Notes: a model not told the origin generated them from the letters alone. A stretch of 5,333 nucleotides of DNA from Treponema sp. (GCA_031276685.1 JAISMQ010000067.1:1-5333), one strand, 5' to 3'. Positions 1 to 5,332 are shown, numbered from the stretch's first letter. Made by a program: numbers and translations.

Positions 1-1
1 T

Positions 2-760
2 CCTCGTTCAAAAAAAATATATCAATCACCGCTTATGATAATAGCAAAAGTAGACACATTAAAGGCAGGATTATGGGAAGATGGCTTCCTGGCTTACAAT
101 CATTCATATATCGCGATAAATCGAATCCCGGAAAAAGACACAAGAATTTTAAAACAATTCTTTTCGCGTTTTATAGATCAGAAGGAAATTTTACGTGCGT
201 GTATTTATCTGTTTAGTTCTCACTCTCTAAGTTCACAGGCGACCGCTATATTAAAATCTGATATTTTGAAATTACCATGGCCGGAAAACGATAATCTTAA
301 TACGGTTCAATGGGAGAATGAAATTTTATTCGATGTCTCAGAATATATGGCTGAATATGTCCGCTTAGGGCAGGAATCTAAATTATTACAGAAAGATGCA
401 TCAGAAAAACACATAGATGAATATACGCAAACATTTTTACGCCTTATTCGAAAATACTTCAAAAAGGCAGAACGAAGCCATTGTTTTTATTCAAATGGGC
501 TGATCTTAATGGCCTTTACATTTTCGGGAAATAAAGAATTGGCATGGCTTGACGAATCGGAATGGGAAAAAAACATTCATGATGTAATTGATAAAAAGCA
601 AAGTAAACATTTACATACAAAGCGTATCGTGAGAATATTGACAGGTAATTCCCTTATTTTGATCAAGCCGGGTAAATTGCGATACTGGATACGTTCAACG
701 GCAATTCGGGATGTTGATGATGCAGTTGATCAAATTTTACATAATGGAGAAACCTTTTGA
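2..760 (+). CDS. DNA adenine methyltransferase, C-terminal part (5' end outside window)
   Basis: Partial gene: the frame is open from base 2, so the Met codon at 35 is almost certainly internal; 252 residues are visible. The pattern fits the target-recognition and C-terminal region of large N6-adenine DNA methyltransferases (Eco57I/type IIG-like). Numbering from the codon at 35, SSQATAILKSDILKLPWP (66-83) matches the 'substrate-side' segment common in these enzymes, and KPGKLRYWIRSTAIRD (211-226) resembles the conserved tail I associate with this family. The catalytic NPPY and SAM-binding motifs would lie upstream and are not visible, so activity cannot be judged. The product would methylate adenine in a specific DNA site, protecting host DNA. 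Its TGA stop overlaps the TTG start of the next gene, implying translational coupling. The gene is AT-rich compared with the right half of the window, suggesting horizontal acquisition. Family assignment rests on recalled patterns, not on a search. Confidence 0.7.
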   Translation, partial: PRSKKIYQSPLMIIAKVDTLKAGLWEDGFLAYNHSYIAINRIPEKDTRILKQFFSRFIDQKEILRACIYLFSSHSLSSQATAILKSDILKLPWPENDNLNTVQWENEILFDVSEYMAEYVRLGQESKLLQKDASEKHIDEYTQTFLRLIRKYFKKAERSHCFYSNGLILMAFTFSGNKELAWLDESEWEKNIHDVIDKKQSKHLHTKRIVRILTGNSLILIKPGKLRYWIRSTAIRDVDDAVDQILHNGETF

Positions 761-1404
761 ATAATAGCTTGACTCCATTTGAATACTCAATATATAAGGA
801 AGAAATAATAAAGACAGTCATTCTTTTTGTCTATAATCAATTGGCGGCATGGCGTGACAATCCATTTAGAACACAATTAGAGAGTGAACCAGATTTAGCA
901 AACGATTTGGTAACATATCTTTCCCAAAAAGCACATAATGCAGAGGAAAATTTCTTGTTTAATCATGAAGAACCTCAGGCTGGTATGTGTAGAGTTGATT
1001 TTGCCGCGTTTCCGACCGGAGACGATGAAGATTATACAAAGAAGATAACAGTTTTTGAATGTAAAAGATTGCCCTTGCCAGAGAAGCATCGAGAAAATGA
1101 ATATGTTGTAGGGCACTTGGGGGGAATTGAACGTTTTAAGCTTGAAAAACATGGCGCCAGGCATGACATCGTAGGAATGGTAGGATTCATTCAATCTGAA
1201 ACAATAAGTTATCATTTGGTAAAATTAAATGGCTTTGTCTCTAATTTAAAAAAAGGAGAGAGTAAAAGTATTTTAAGCTGGAGAGAGGATACGATAATTA
1301 ATACAATTGAACATTGTGGAGATGATTTATTTCATGGTATGTCCAGACACCAACGTTTGCGGCTTAACTCGGTTTTGATTCATCACTTATGGGTTGTTTT
1401 ATAA
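757..1404 (+). CDS. Putative PD-(D/E)XK-like restriction nuclease partner of the methyltransferase
   Basis: A 215-residue protein starting at TTG 757, which shares TTGA with the stop of the methyltransferase gene. The start is supported by GGAGA at 746-750, six bases upstream. Residues 78-103 contain RVDFAAF, then ITVFECKRL. This places Asp81, Glu101 and Lys103 as a D-X19-E-X-K arrangement, with the acidic residue and ECK at the end of hydrophobic strands as in PD-(D/E)XK nucleases. Glu63/Glu64 in the preceding helix could supply the extra acidic residue. Next come GHLGGIERF (119-127) and GMVGFIQ (140-146), then a C-terminal HHLWVVL. I recall this layout from small proteins encoded beside N6-methyltransferases. 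No signal peptide or membrane segment is seen, so it is probably cytoplasmic. Likely role: cleavage of unmodified DNA at the site methylated by its partner. The nuclease call is inference from the motif and context; a nonrestriction accessory protein remains possible. Confidence 0.6.
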   Translation: MNNSLTPFEYSIYKEEIIKTVILFVYNQLAAWRDNPFRTQLESEPDLANDLVTYLSQKAHNAEENFLFNHEEPQAGMCRVDFAAFPTGDDEDYTKKITVFECKRLPLPEKHRENEYVVGHLGGIERFKLEKHGARHDIVGMVGFIQSETISYHLVKLNGFVSNLKKGESKSILSWREDTIINTIEHCGDDLFHGMSRHQRLRLNSVLIHHLWVVL

Positions 1405-1425
1405 AAATGGAATTCGGAGCCCCCC

Positions 1426-1888
1426 ATGTCCTTAACCCATAGTCAACTATCCTTCATCAGCGAAATCAAGGAAAAAATCCGCCTGGCCCAGTATGAGGCG
1501 CTCAAAGCCGTCAACACACAACTCATTCAGCTTTACTGGGAGATAGGCCGGGGTATCTCTGAAAAGCAGGGGGAAAGCTAGCAGCCTGTTGCACTTGTAG
1601 ATTTTTTGCGTTTGATGCCGCAAAAAATCCCCGATTATTGGGCTGCTTACGCAGTTTGTAGGGTAAAAAATCGACTGAAAGTCGATTTTTGGGGTTTTAC
1701 GCGCGGTGCGCAACAAACTGCTGGGGAAAATCCATCGTTCCGGTGCTTTCCGGGGAATTACAGAAAACAAGACCTATGAAAAATACCTTTTGGGCCAGAC
1801 CAATTTTGACGAAACGCTGCCGGATACCATCAGAAAACAGGCAGTCCTGGCGGTAAAGGATGAATATACTTTCGATTTTATAGACCTG
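1426..1888 (+). pseudogene. DUF1016/YhcG-type nuclease, disrupted by insertion and deletion
   Basis: Good start: ATG 1426 with GGAG at 1416-1419. It sits 21 bases after the nuclease stop, so it was probably in the same operon. The first 51 codons match the DUF1016 N-terminal domain (AVNTQLIQLYWEIGRGI). A TAG at 1579-1581 stops it, and that stop is created by an inserted element (1580-1722). Past the element, base 1722 resumes as WGKSIVPVLSGELQK, exactly the expected continuation (family pattern: WGK.vv..Ls.dLqk). Around 1761-1768 the frame and content jump to ENKTYEKYLLGQTNFDETLP and AVKDEYTFDF, the family's central region, so roughly 90 codons appear to be missing and the frame is shifted. 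After FDFIDL (to 1888) the homology ends; the catalytic PD-(D/E)XK C-terminal domain is absent. The intact family is usually about 340-380 residues and often found beside restriction-modification genes. It is surely nonfunctional as a nuclease; the 51-residue N-terminal peptide could still be made. Confidence 0.85.
1580..1722. mobile_element. 143-base two-hairpin insertion (MITE/REPIN-like) inside the yhcG-like gene
   Basis: Near-matching ends in inverted orientation: AGCAGCCTGTTGCAC (1580-1594) and GTGCGCAACAAACTGCT (1706-1722). Inside are two adjacent arms. Arm 1: AGCAGCC (1580-1586) pairs with GGCTGCT (1641-1647), enclosing a perfect 10-bp stem 1601-1610/1619-1628. Arm 2: GCAGTTTGT (1651-1659) pairs with ACAAACTGC (1713-1721), enclosing a perfect 11-bp stem 1666-1676/1680-1690 with a GAA loop. 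Deleting 143 bases joins GAAAGC to TGGGGA and restores the host reading frame (E-S-W-G-K). GCT occurs at both borders (1577-1579 and 1720-1722), so the element may be 140 bases with a 3-base target duplication. No ORF of note lies inside, so a transposase or RAYT would have to act from elsewhere. The boundaries are seen directly; mobility is inferred. Confidence 0.8.
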
Positions 1889-1964
1889 ACAGTAAAACTA
1901 TCAGCGAAAAAATTGACCGGCTTTTTGAAGAAGCCTGACAATTTGCAGTTCGGAACGGTGAAGC
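1889..1964. other. Noncoding remnant between the yhcG-like pseudogene and the convergent hairpin
   Basis: No intact gene is visible. A short open stretch in the third frame reads PDSKTISEKIDRLFEEA and ends at TGA 1936-1938. This could be the tail of another lost gene, but it is too short to assign. Confidence 0.35.
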
Positions 1965-1989
1965 CCGCAGCCCCCCGCAGGGGCTGCGG
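1965..1989. terminator. Perfect 10-bp GC hairpin between convergent genes
   Basis: CCGCAGCCCC (1965-1974) pairs with GGGGCTGCGG (1980-1989) around a 5-base loop, 11 bases beyond the sigma-factor stop. Position and strength suggest a transcription end or 3' mRNA barrier for the leftward sigma transcript. Neither strand has a T-run after the stem, so it is not a canonical intrinsic terminator. Confidence 0.45.
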
Positions 1990-2000
1990 CGGTGTGCGAA

Positions 2001-2885
2001 TTAGGCGATGTAGGAGTAGAGTACCCGCTGGCGGGTGGGGTGCTGGAGCCGTTTGATGGCCTTTTTCTCAATCTGCCGGATCCGTTCTTTGGTCAGGTTG
2101 AAGCGGCTGCCGATTTCCTTTAACGAAAGGGGGCGGCAGTTGCCCAGGCCGTAGCGGAAACGGATAATGTCCGCCTCTTTGCGGTCCAGGGTGTCCAGCA
2201 CGTTTTCGATGTCCTCTTTTAAGGCCCGGTTCATTGCGTAATCTTCCGGGGCTTCGTGCTGCTCGTCTTCGATAAAGTCTTCCAGGGCGGTGGAGTCCCG
2301 GTTCCCGCCGTTAAGCGGGTTGTCCAGGGAAACGTGTTCCCGGCTGATGTTCAGCAGTTCCGCTACGTGGTCTTCGTCCATGCCGAGGAGCCGGGCCACT
2401 TCCCGGATCTCCGTTTCCGAGGACTGGCTGTCCTGCGCTAATTTGCGGGCCTTCTGGATCTGGACCAGCTCGTTGGCCCGGTTCAGGGGCAGCCGGATCA
2501 TGCGGGACTTTTCGCAGATGGCTTTTAGTATGGCCTGCCTGATCCACCAGACGGCGTAAGATATAAAGTGGTATCCCTTGTCCACATCGTACCTGTCTAC
2601 GGCGTTCATAAGGCCGATATTGCCTTCGCTGATCAGGTCCATAATTGCCAGGCCCTGGCCCTGGTACCGTTTCGCCACGTTCACTACGAAACGCAGGTTT
2701 CCGTTGACCAGCTTGTCGCGGGCCGCTTTGTTGCCCTTTGCCGCTTCGCGGGCGGCTTCGTCTTCTTCTTCACGGGAGAGCAGGGGAATTCGGTTGATTT
2801 CCCTTAAGTACGTGGACAGAATGTTTTCGCTGGCATCGAAATTCTCCCGTTTGGTCTTCGTTCGTTTCATCGTCATCGCGGTCAT
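2001..2885 (-). CDS. Sigma-70 family group-2 (RpoD/RpoS-like) RNA polymerase sigma factor
   Basis: A 294-residue sigma factor that directs core RNA polymerase to promoters. It lacks region 1.1, which marks group 2 rather than the primary sigma. Region 1.2 lies at about 21-57. Region 2 (58-133) includes NLRFVVNVAKRYQGQG, DLISEGNIGL and the -10 recognition helix FISYAVWWIRQAILKAI (107-123). Region 3 follows at about 134-200. Region 4 (about 222-290) carries the -35 helix-turn-helix LSLKEIGSRFNLTKERIRQI (253-272). Aromatic Trp113/Trp114 and Gln117 of region 2.4 are kept, but the position of E. coli Thr440 is Leu120. Arg270 and Glu267 of the -35 helix (E. coli Arg588, Glu585) are retained. The start is ATG 2885 because GAGGAGG lies five bases upstream; a longer TTG start at 2933 would fall inside the sigma-54 promoter and is rejected. 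The gene is separated from groES by a terminator, so it is transcribed on its own. Whether it acts in stress, stationary phase or host interaction cannot be read from the sequence. Confidence 0.93.
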   Translation of the reverse strand: MTAMTMKRTKTKRENFDASENILSTYLREINRIPLLSREEEDEAAREAAKGNKAARDKLVNGNLRFVVNVAKRYQGQGLAIMDLISEGNIGLMNAVDRYDVDKGYHFISYAVWWIRQAILKAICEKSRMIRLPLNRANELVQIQKARKLAQDSQSSETEIREVARLLGMDEDHVAELLNISREHVSLDNPLNGGNRDSTALEDFIEDEQHEAPEDYAMNRALKEDIENVLDTLDRKEADIIRFRYGLGNCRPLSLKEIGSRFNLTKERIRQIEKKAIKRLQHPTRQRVLYSYIA

Positions 2886-2890
2886 TAACG

Positions 2891-2897
2891 CCTCCTC
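2891..2897 (-). promoter_or_regulatory. Strong ribosome binding site of the sigma-factor gene
   Basis: GAGGAGG on the - strand, five bases before ATG 2885. It decides the start codon against the upstream TTG at 2933 and against the in-frame ATG codons at residues 4 and 6. Confidence 0.85.
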
Positions 2898-2916
2898 ATG
2901 GTTTTGCCTATAGTGT

Positions 2917-2933
2917 TGCAAAAACCGTGCCAA
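2917..2933 (-). promoter_or_regulatory. Sigma-54 (RpoN) -24/-12 promoter of the sigma-factor gene
   Basis: On the - strand the sequence is TTGGCACGGTTTTTGCA, an exact fit to YTGGCACG-N4-TTGCW. The GG (2931-2930) and GC (2919-2918) dinucleotides are separated by the required 10 bases. Transcription would start near 2906, about 21 bases before ATG 2885, leaving just enough leader for the GAGGAGG site. Sigma-54 promoters need an ATPase activator bound upstream. The adjoining 2940-3000 is AT-rich and could hold such sites, but no clear repeated operator is seen. No convincing sigma-70 -35/-10 pair precedes this gene. Confidence 0.85.
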
Positions 2934-2939
2934 GAAGGG

Positions 2940-3187
2940 GCGATATTTCGAAAAATTAGAAAAAAACTTGATTTTGAGGCGAAAAATAACGATTTTTTAT
3001 GCTGTGGCGCGTAATAGCCCGCTGCGGGGCCTGTTCCGCGCCGTCTGAGGGCTCAGGCGGCGTCCAATCGGACGACCGGGCGCCTTCAAACGAAACGTCT
3101 GAAAGCGCCGGGACGCGGTGCAACGCGGACACGTCCTATTATGACCCTTTTTCCCATGCAGGCCCGAAAAGCGTGTCAGAATGACAC
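2940..3187. other. Noncoding region upstream of the sigma gene: AT-rich tract then GC-rich block of hairpins
   Basis: 2940-3000 is AT-rich and contains no gene. From about 3001 composition switches sharply to GC-rich. Several inverted repeats follow: 3039-3049/3052-3062 (11 of 11 positions pairable with one G-T, before allowing a loop), GTCC-AATC-GGAC at 3062-3073, 3080-3092/3096-3108 (11 of 13 pairs, AAA loop) and GTGTCA-GAA-TGACAC at 3173-3187 beside the groES terminator. Short ORFs on both strands lack ribosome binding sites and look like chance. Possible identities are a dispersed repeat family, a structured leader or a small RNA; none is proven. Confidence 0.45.
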
Positions 3188-3214
3188 AAAAAAACCCGGA
3201 CACCGGGGTCCGGG
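3188..3214 (-). terminator. Rho-independent terminator of groES
   Basis: On the - strand CCCGGAC (3214-3208) and GTCCGGG (3201-3195) form a perfect 7-bp stem with a 6-base loop, followed by seven T residues (3194-3188). It lies 27 bases beyond the groES stop and should keep groES transcripts from entering the sigma-factor gene. Confidence 0.93.
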
Positions 3215-3241
3215 CCTTCCAGATTCGGCGGACGGGGTCCC

Positions 3242-3508
3242 CTATTCAACGATCGCAAGGATGTCCTGCATCTTCAGGATCAGGTATTCAACTCCGTCGA
3301 TCTTGATCTGGGTGCCGGCGTACTTGTCGTACAGGATCTTCTGGCCGGGGCTTACTTTAATGACTTCTTTATCGTCCCCCACCTCTACCACCACGCCGCT
3401 TTGGGTTTTCTCCTGGGCGGTATCGGGAATAATGATTCCCCCAGCGGATTTTGTCTCGCTTTTTTCCAGCTTGACAATGACCCGGTCTGCCAAGGGCTTT
3501 ACCTTCAT
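3242..3508 (-). CDS. groES: GroES (Hsp10/Cpn10) co-chaperonin
   Basis: An 88-residue cytoplasmic co-chaperonin that caps the GroEL ring as a heptamer and closes the folding chamber. It opens with MKVKPLADRVIVK, the family signature. The mobile loop spans about 16-33 and contains GGIIIP (23-28), whose Ile25-Ile27 triplet corresponds to the GroEL-binding hydrophobic residues. It ends with DILAIVE like E. coli GroES. The segment between Gly44 and Gly55 (GDDKEVIKVSPG) is several residues shorter than in E. coli, so the roof hairpin at the top of the dome is reduced; this accounts for much of the 88 versus 97 residue difference. Start ATG 3508 has GGAGG (3518-3514) five bases upstream. No groEL follows: a terminator ends the unit, so the partner must be encoded elsewhere, as I recall for Treponema pallidum. 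A sigma-70 promoter precedes it. No CIRCE element (TTAGCACTC-N9-GAGTGCTAA) is visible. Confidence 0.97.
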   Translation of the reverse strand: MKVKPLADRVIVKLEKSETKSAGGIIIPDTAQEKTQSGVVVEVGDDKEVIKVSPGQKILYDKYAGTQIKIDGVEYLILKMQDILAIVE

Positions 3509-3551
3509 ATAATCCTCCGTTCTTTGTTGAGATCTAAGATTTTACGTATTG

Positions 3552-3580
3552 AATATACAAAAACTGGATACCGAGGTCAA
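3552..3580 (-). promoter_or_regulatory. groES: Sigma-70 promoter of groES
   Basis: On the - strand: -35 TTGACC (3580-3575), a 17-base spacer, and -10 TATATT (3557-3552). The expected start is near 3545, giving a leader of about 37 bases before ATG 3508. The spacing is optimal and both hexamers are near consensus, so basal expression independent of the upstream TPR gene is expected. Confidence 0.85.
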
Positions 3581-3591
3581 GAAAATTCTTG
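3578..3591. promoter_or_regulatory. Palindrome overlapping the groES -35 element (possible operator)
   Basis: CAAGAA-AA-TTCTTG is a perfect 6-bp inverted repeat with a 2-base centre. It shares three bases with the -35 hexamer of the groES promoter. The position suits a repressor or class II activator site. It resembles no heat-shock operator I can name with confidence, and short AT-rich palindromes can arise by chance. Confidence 0.4.
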
Positions 3592-3619
3592 TGTGGCGGG
3601 GCTTTTCCCGCTGCGGGGG

Positions 3620-5332
3620 CTACTGGCCTTCCAGCCGCCGGAGTTCCAGGCGGGCGGCAAGGTTGTCGGGGTTAAGGTCCAGGCTGTAGCGGAGGGCCCG
3701 GCGGCTGTCCTCCGTCCGGCCCAGGGTCCGCAGGCAGCCGGCGATACGCAGTTGGAGGCGGCTCGCGGCCCGCTTGTCCTGTACCCCGGCGGCGGCGGTT
3801 TCGTAGTATTCCAGGGCGGGAAAGGGGGCGCGGCGGCTTTCCAGGACAAGGCCCAGGTTGGCCGCCGCCTGCCAGATTGCGCGGTTTGCCGGGTCCAGGG
3901 TTATGGCGCGCAGCCGTTCCTCCGCCTGGTCAAGGCTTCCGGTTTCCATGTCGCGGAGCCCCGCGCTTAGATCCAGCCAGGGGCCCCGGATGTCCCGGTA
4001 GCCTGCGGTTTTTACCAGCATGGCAAGTTCTTCGTAATAGCGCTGGCGGCTAAAGTACCAGGCCGCCCACTGGTAAATCCGGCTGTCCTGGGGATAGCGG
4101 CCCAGGAGCAGCCAGGTTTCCGCCACCGTCCGGTCCGGGGGCCACAGTTCCCCCCGGCGGCGCAGGATCTCCAGATCCCCTATGGCCTCGACTTCCGGCC
4201 CGCCCCCCGGTTCCCTGGTTTCCAGAAGGGCCAGGGCCTCGTAGGGGGCCAGGGTCCGGGTGTAGGCCGCCAGGCCGTAGAGGTAGGCGGGCTCCCGCGC
4301 CGGCGCGGGGCTTTCGCGCCCGGTTGCGGCTAACAGGCCGAGCCATTTTTCCCGGTCTTCCGCGTCCGGGGCGCTGGCGGCCCGGTTGTAGAGGCTGCGG
4401 AGCCGCGTTCCCGGTTCCACCGGGGACGCGCCGTTGCCCAGGCTTAGCCAGAGGGTTCTGGCATTCCCGGTTTTTCCCCCCAGCCACAGGGCGTCCGCCG
4501 AACGGAGCAGGGACCTTTCGTCCGCCGCCCGGTGGAAAATTTCCGCCGCCTGCAGGGGGTCCCCGAAGTCGTAGTGGTACTCCCCCAGAAAATTCCGCAG
4601 TTCCGGGATTTCCGGCCGGGAGATCCCCAGGATTTGGGCCTCGGCGCCCCGGTAATCCCCTTTGACGAGCCGCAGTATCGCGAGGTTGGCGATAAGGCGA
4701 TCCCCCTGCTCCCTGGGCATGCCGGGGCGGATAAGGGGCAGGGCGGCGCCAAGAAGAGCCTCCTGGGCCAGGGCGGGGCTGTTAAAATCCCCGCTAAGGA
4801 TGGAGACGCCCAAAGCAAGGGGACAGAGGCTGGTTTCGTTGATAAGGGCTGCGTAACCCCGGAGGATCCCGGCGTTTTCCGCCGTTACGGCGGTTCCTTG
4901 CAGCAGGGCGGCGGCGGCGACTGCGGCCAGGGGCTCCGACCAGGGGAAGGTTTCGGCGGCCCGGCGGCTGCTGGCCTGGTAGAGGAGGAGCATGCGGGGG
5001 GAAGCCCCGGCAAGGGCCCGGCGGCGCTTGAGCAGGGACAGCCAGGATTCTACCCCCTGGGTGTTCCGCTCCATTTTGTCCAAAAGGGCGCTCAGGGTGT
5101 CGAGTTGTCCCGAATCAGGTTTCGGGCCCGAATCAAGTTTCGGGGCCGAATCAAGATCCGGGCCCGGGGGGGAATTGGCGATTAGGTCGTAATCCCGCAG
5201 CAGGCGGTGGAATACGTCCCGGGGGGCGTTCCCCTGGTAGTCCGGGTGCAGGCTCAGGAAGGCCAGGGCGGCGCAGATAAGTACGGAAAACAGGGCGCCG
5301 GCGGCAAGGGCCAGTTTGATGGGGAACCGTGA
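3620..5332 (-). CDS. Membrane-anchored TPR-repeat protein (N-terminus outside window)
   Basis: Partial gene: the frame stays open to the right edge, so the TTG at 5083 and ATG at 5074 are internal; 570 residues are visible, ending at TAG 3620. The first visible residues, SRFPIKLALAAGALFSVLIC, continue into a hydrophobic run to about residue 28, a signal anchor or signal peptide; the real start is probably just past the edge. A cysteine at residue 20 could be a relaxed spirochaetal lipobox, but the hydrophobic stretch runs on beyond it, which favours an anchor. A Pro/Asp/Ser-rich linker with three 6-residue repeats follows (about 57-74). The rest is helical and Ala/Leu/Arg-rich. Three consecutive TPR-like units of about 37-50 residues lie at roughly 447-483, 484-520 and 521-570, the last including SLDLNPDNLAARLELRRLE; more degenerate units precede them. 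Likely role: a protein-interaction scaffold facing the periplasm. Function and partners are unknown. The stop is 111 bases before groES, which has its own promoter. Confidence 0.8.
   Translation of the reverse strand, partial: SRFPIKLALAAGALFSVLICAALAFLSLHPDYQGNAPRDVFHRLLRDYDLIANSPPGPDLDSAPKLDSGPKPDSGQLDTLSALLDKMERNTQGVESWLSLLKRRRALAGASPRMLLLYQASSRRAAETFPWSEPLAAVAAAALLQGTAVTAENAGILRGYAALINETSLCPLALGVSILSGDFNSPALAQEALLGAALPLIRPGMPREQGDRLIANLAILRLVKGDYRGAEAQILGISRPEIPELRNFLGEYHYDFGDPLQAAEIFHRAADERSLLRSADALWLGGKTGNARTLWLSLGNGASPVEPGTRLRSLYNRAASAPDAEDREKWLGLLAATGRESPAPAREPAYLYGLAAYTRTLAPYEALALLETREPGGGPEVEAIGDLEILRRRGELWPPDRTVAETWLLLGRYPQDSRIYQWAAWYFSRQRYYEELAMLVKTAGYRDIRGPWLDLSAGLRDMETGSLDQAEERLRAITLDPANRAIWQAAANLGLVLESRRAPFPALEYYETAAAGVQDKRAASRLQLRIAGCLRTLGRTEDSRRALRYSLDLNPDNLAARLELRRLEGQ
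5111..5164 (-). repeat. Three 18-base tandem repeats coding (G/A)P(D/K)(L/P)DS
   Basis: Units 5111-5128, 5129-5146 and 5147-5164 each begin CGAATCA on the + strand and encode GPKPDS, APKLDS and GPDLDS. They form the flexible linker between the membrane anchor and the TPR region. Units keep the frame, so copy-number change would lengthen or shorten the linker without breaking the gene. Confidence 0.8.

Noticed and set aside
35..37. ATG as the start of the methyltransferase-like gene
   Set aside because: The frame is open to the window edge, no ribosome binding site precedes the codon, and the family domain clearly needs more sequence upstream.
1889..1938. Tail of a separate lost gene (TISEKIDRLFEEA then stop)
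   Set aside because: It vaguely recalls specificity-subunit helices of type I restriction systems, but about 16 residues are too few to claim.
1706..2056. Open frame starting at GTG as an independent gene
   Set aside because: Its start lies in the end of the inserted element and its middle is a fragment of DUF1016; the tail runs through the hairpin and antisense to the sigma gene.
2886..2933. Sixteen-codon N-terminal extension of the sigma factor from TTG 2933
   Set aside because: It overlaps the sigma-54 promoter and lacks a ribosome binding site, whereas ATG 2885 has GAGGAGG at ideal distance.
2997..3203. 68-residue ORF on the - strand between groES and the sigma gene
   Set aside because: It begins within the groES terminator, has no ribosome binding site and is rich in Arg/Pro as expected of chance frames in GC-rich DNA.
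3595..3619. Terminator after the TPR gene
   Set aside because: Only a short GC stem (GCGGG/CCCGC) without a T-run is present just before the groES promoter, so it is not convincing.
4050..4818. Long Pro/Gly/Arg-rich frames overlapping the TPR gene on both strands
   Set aside because: They are shadows produced by high GC in the third codon position of the real gene and resemble no protein family.
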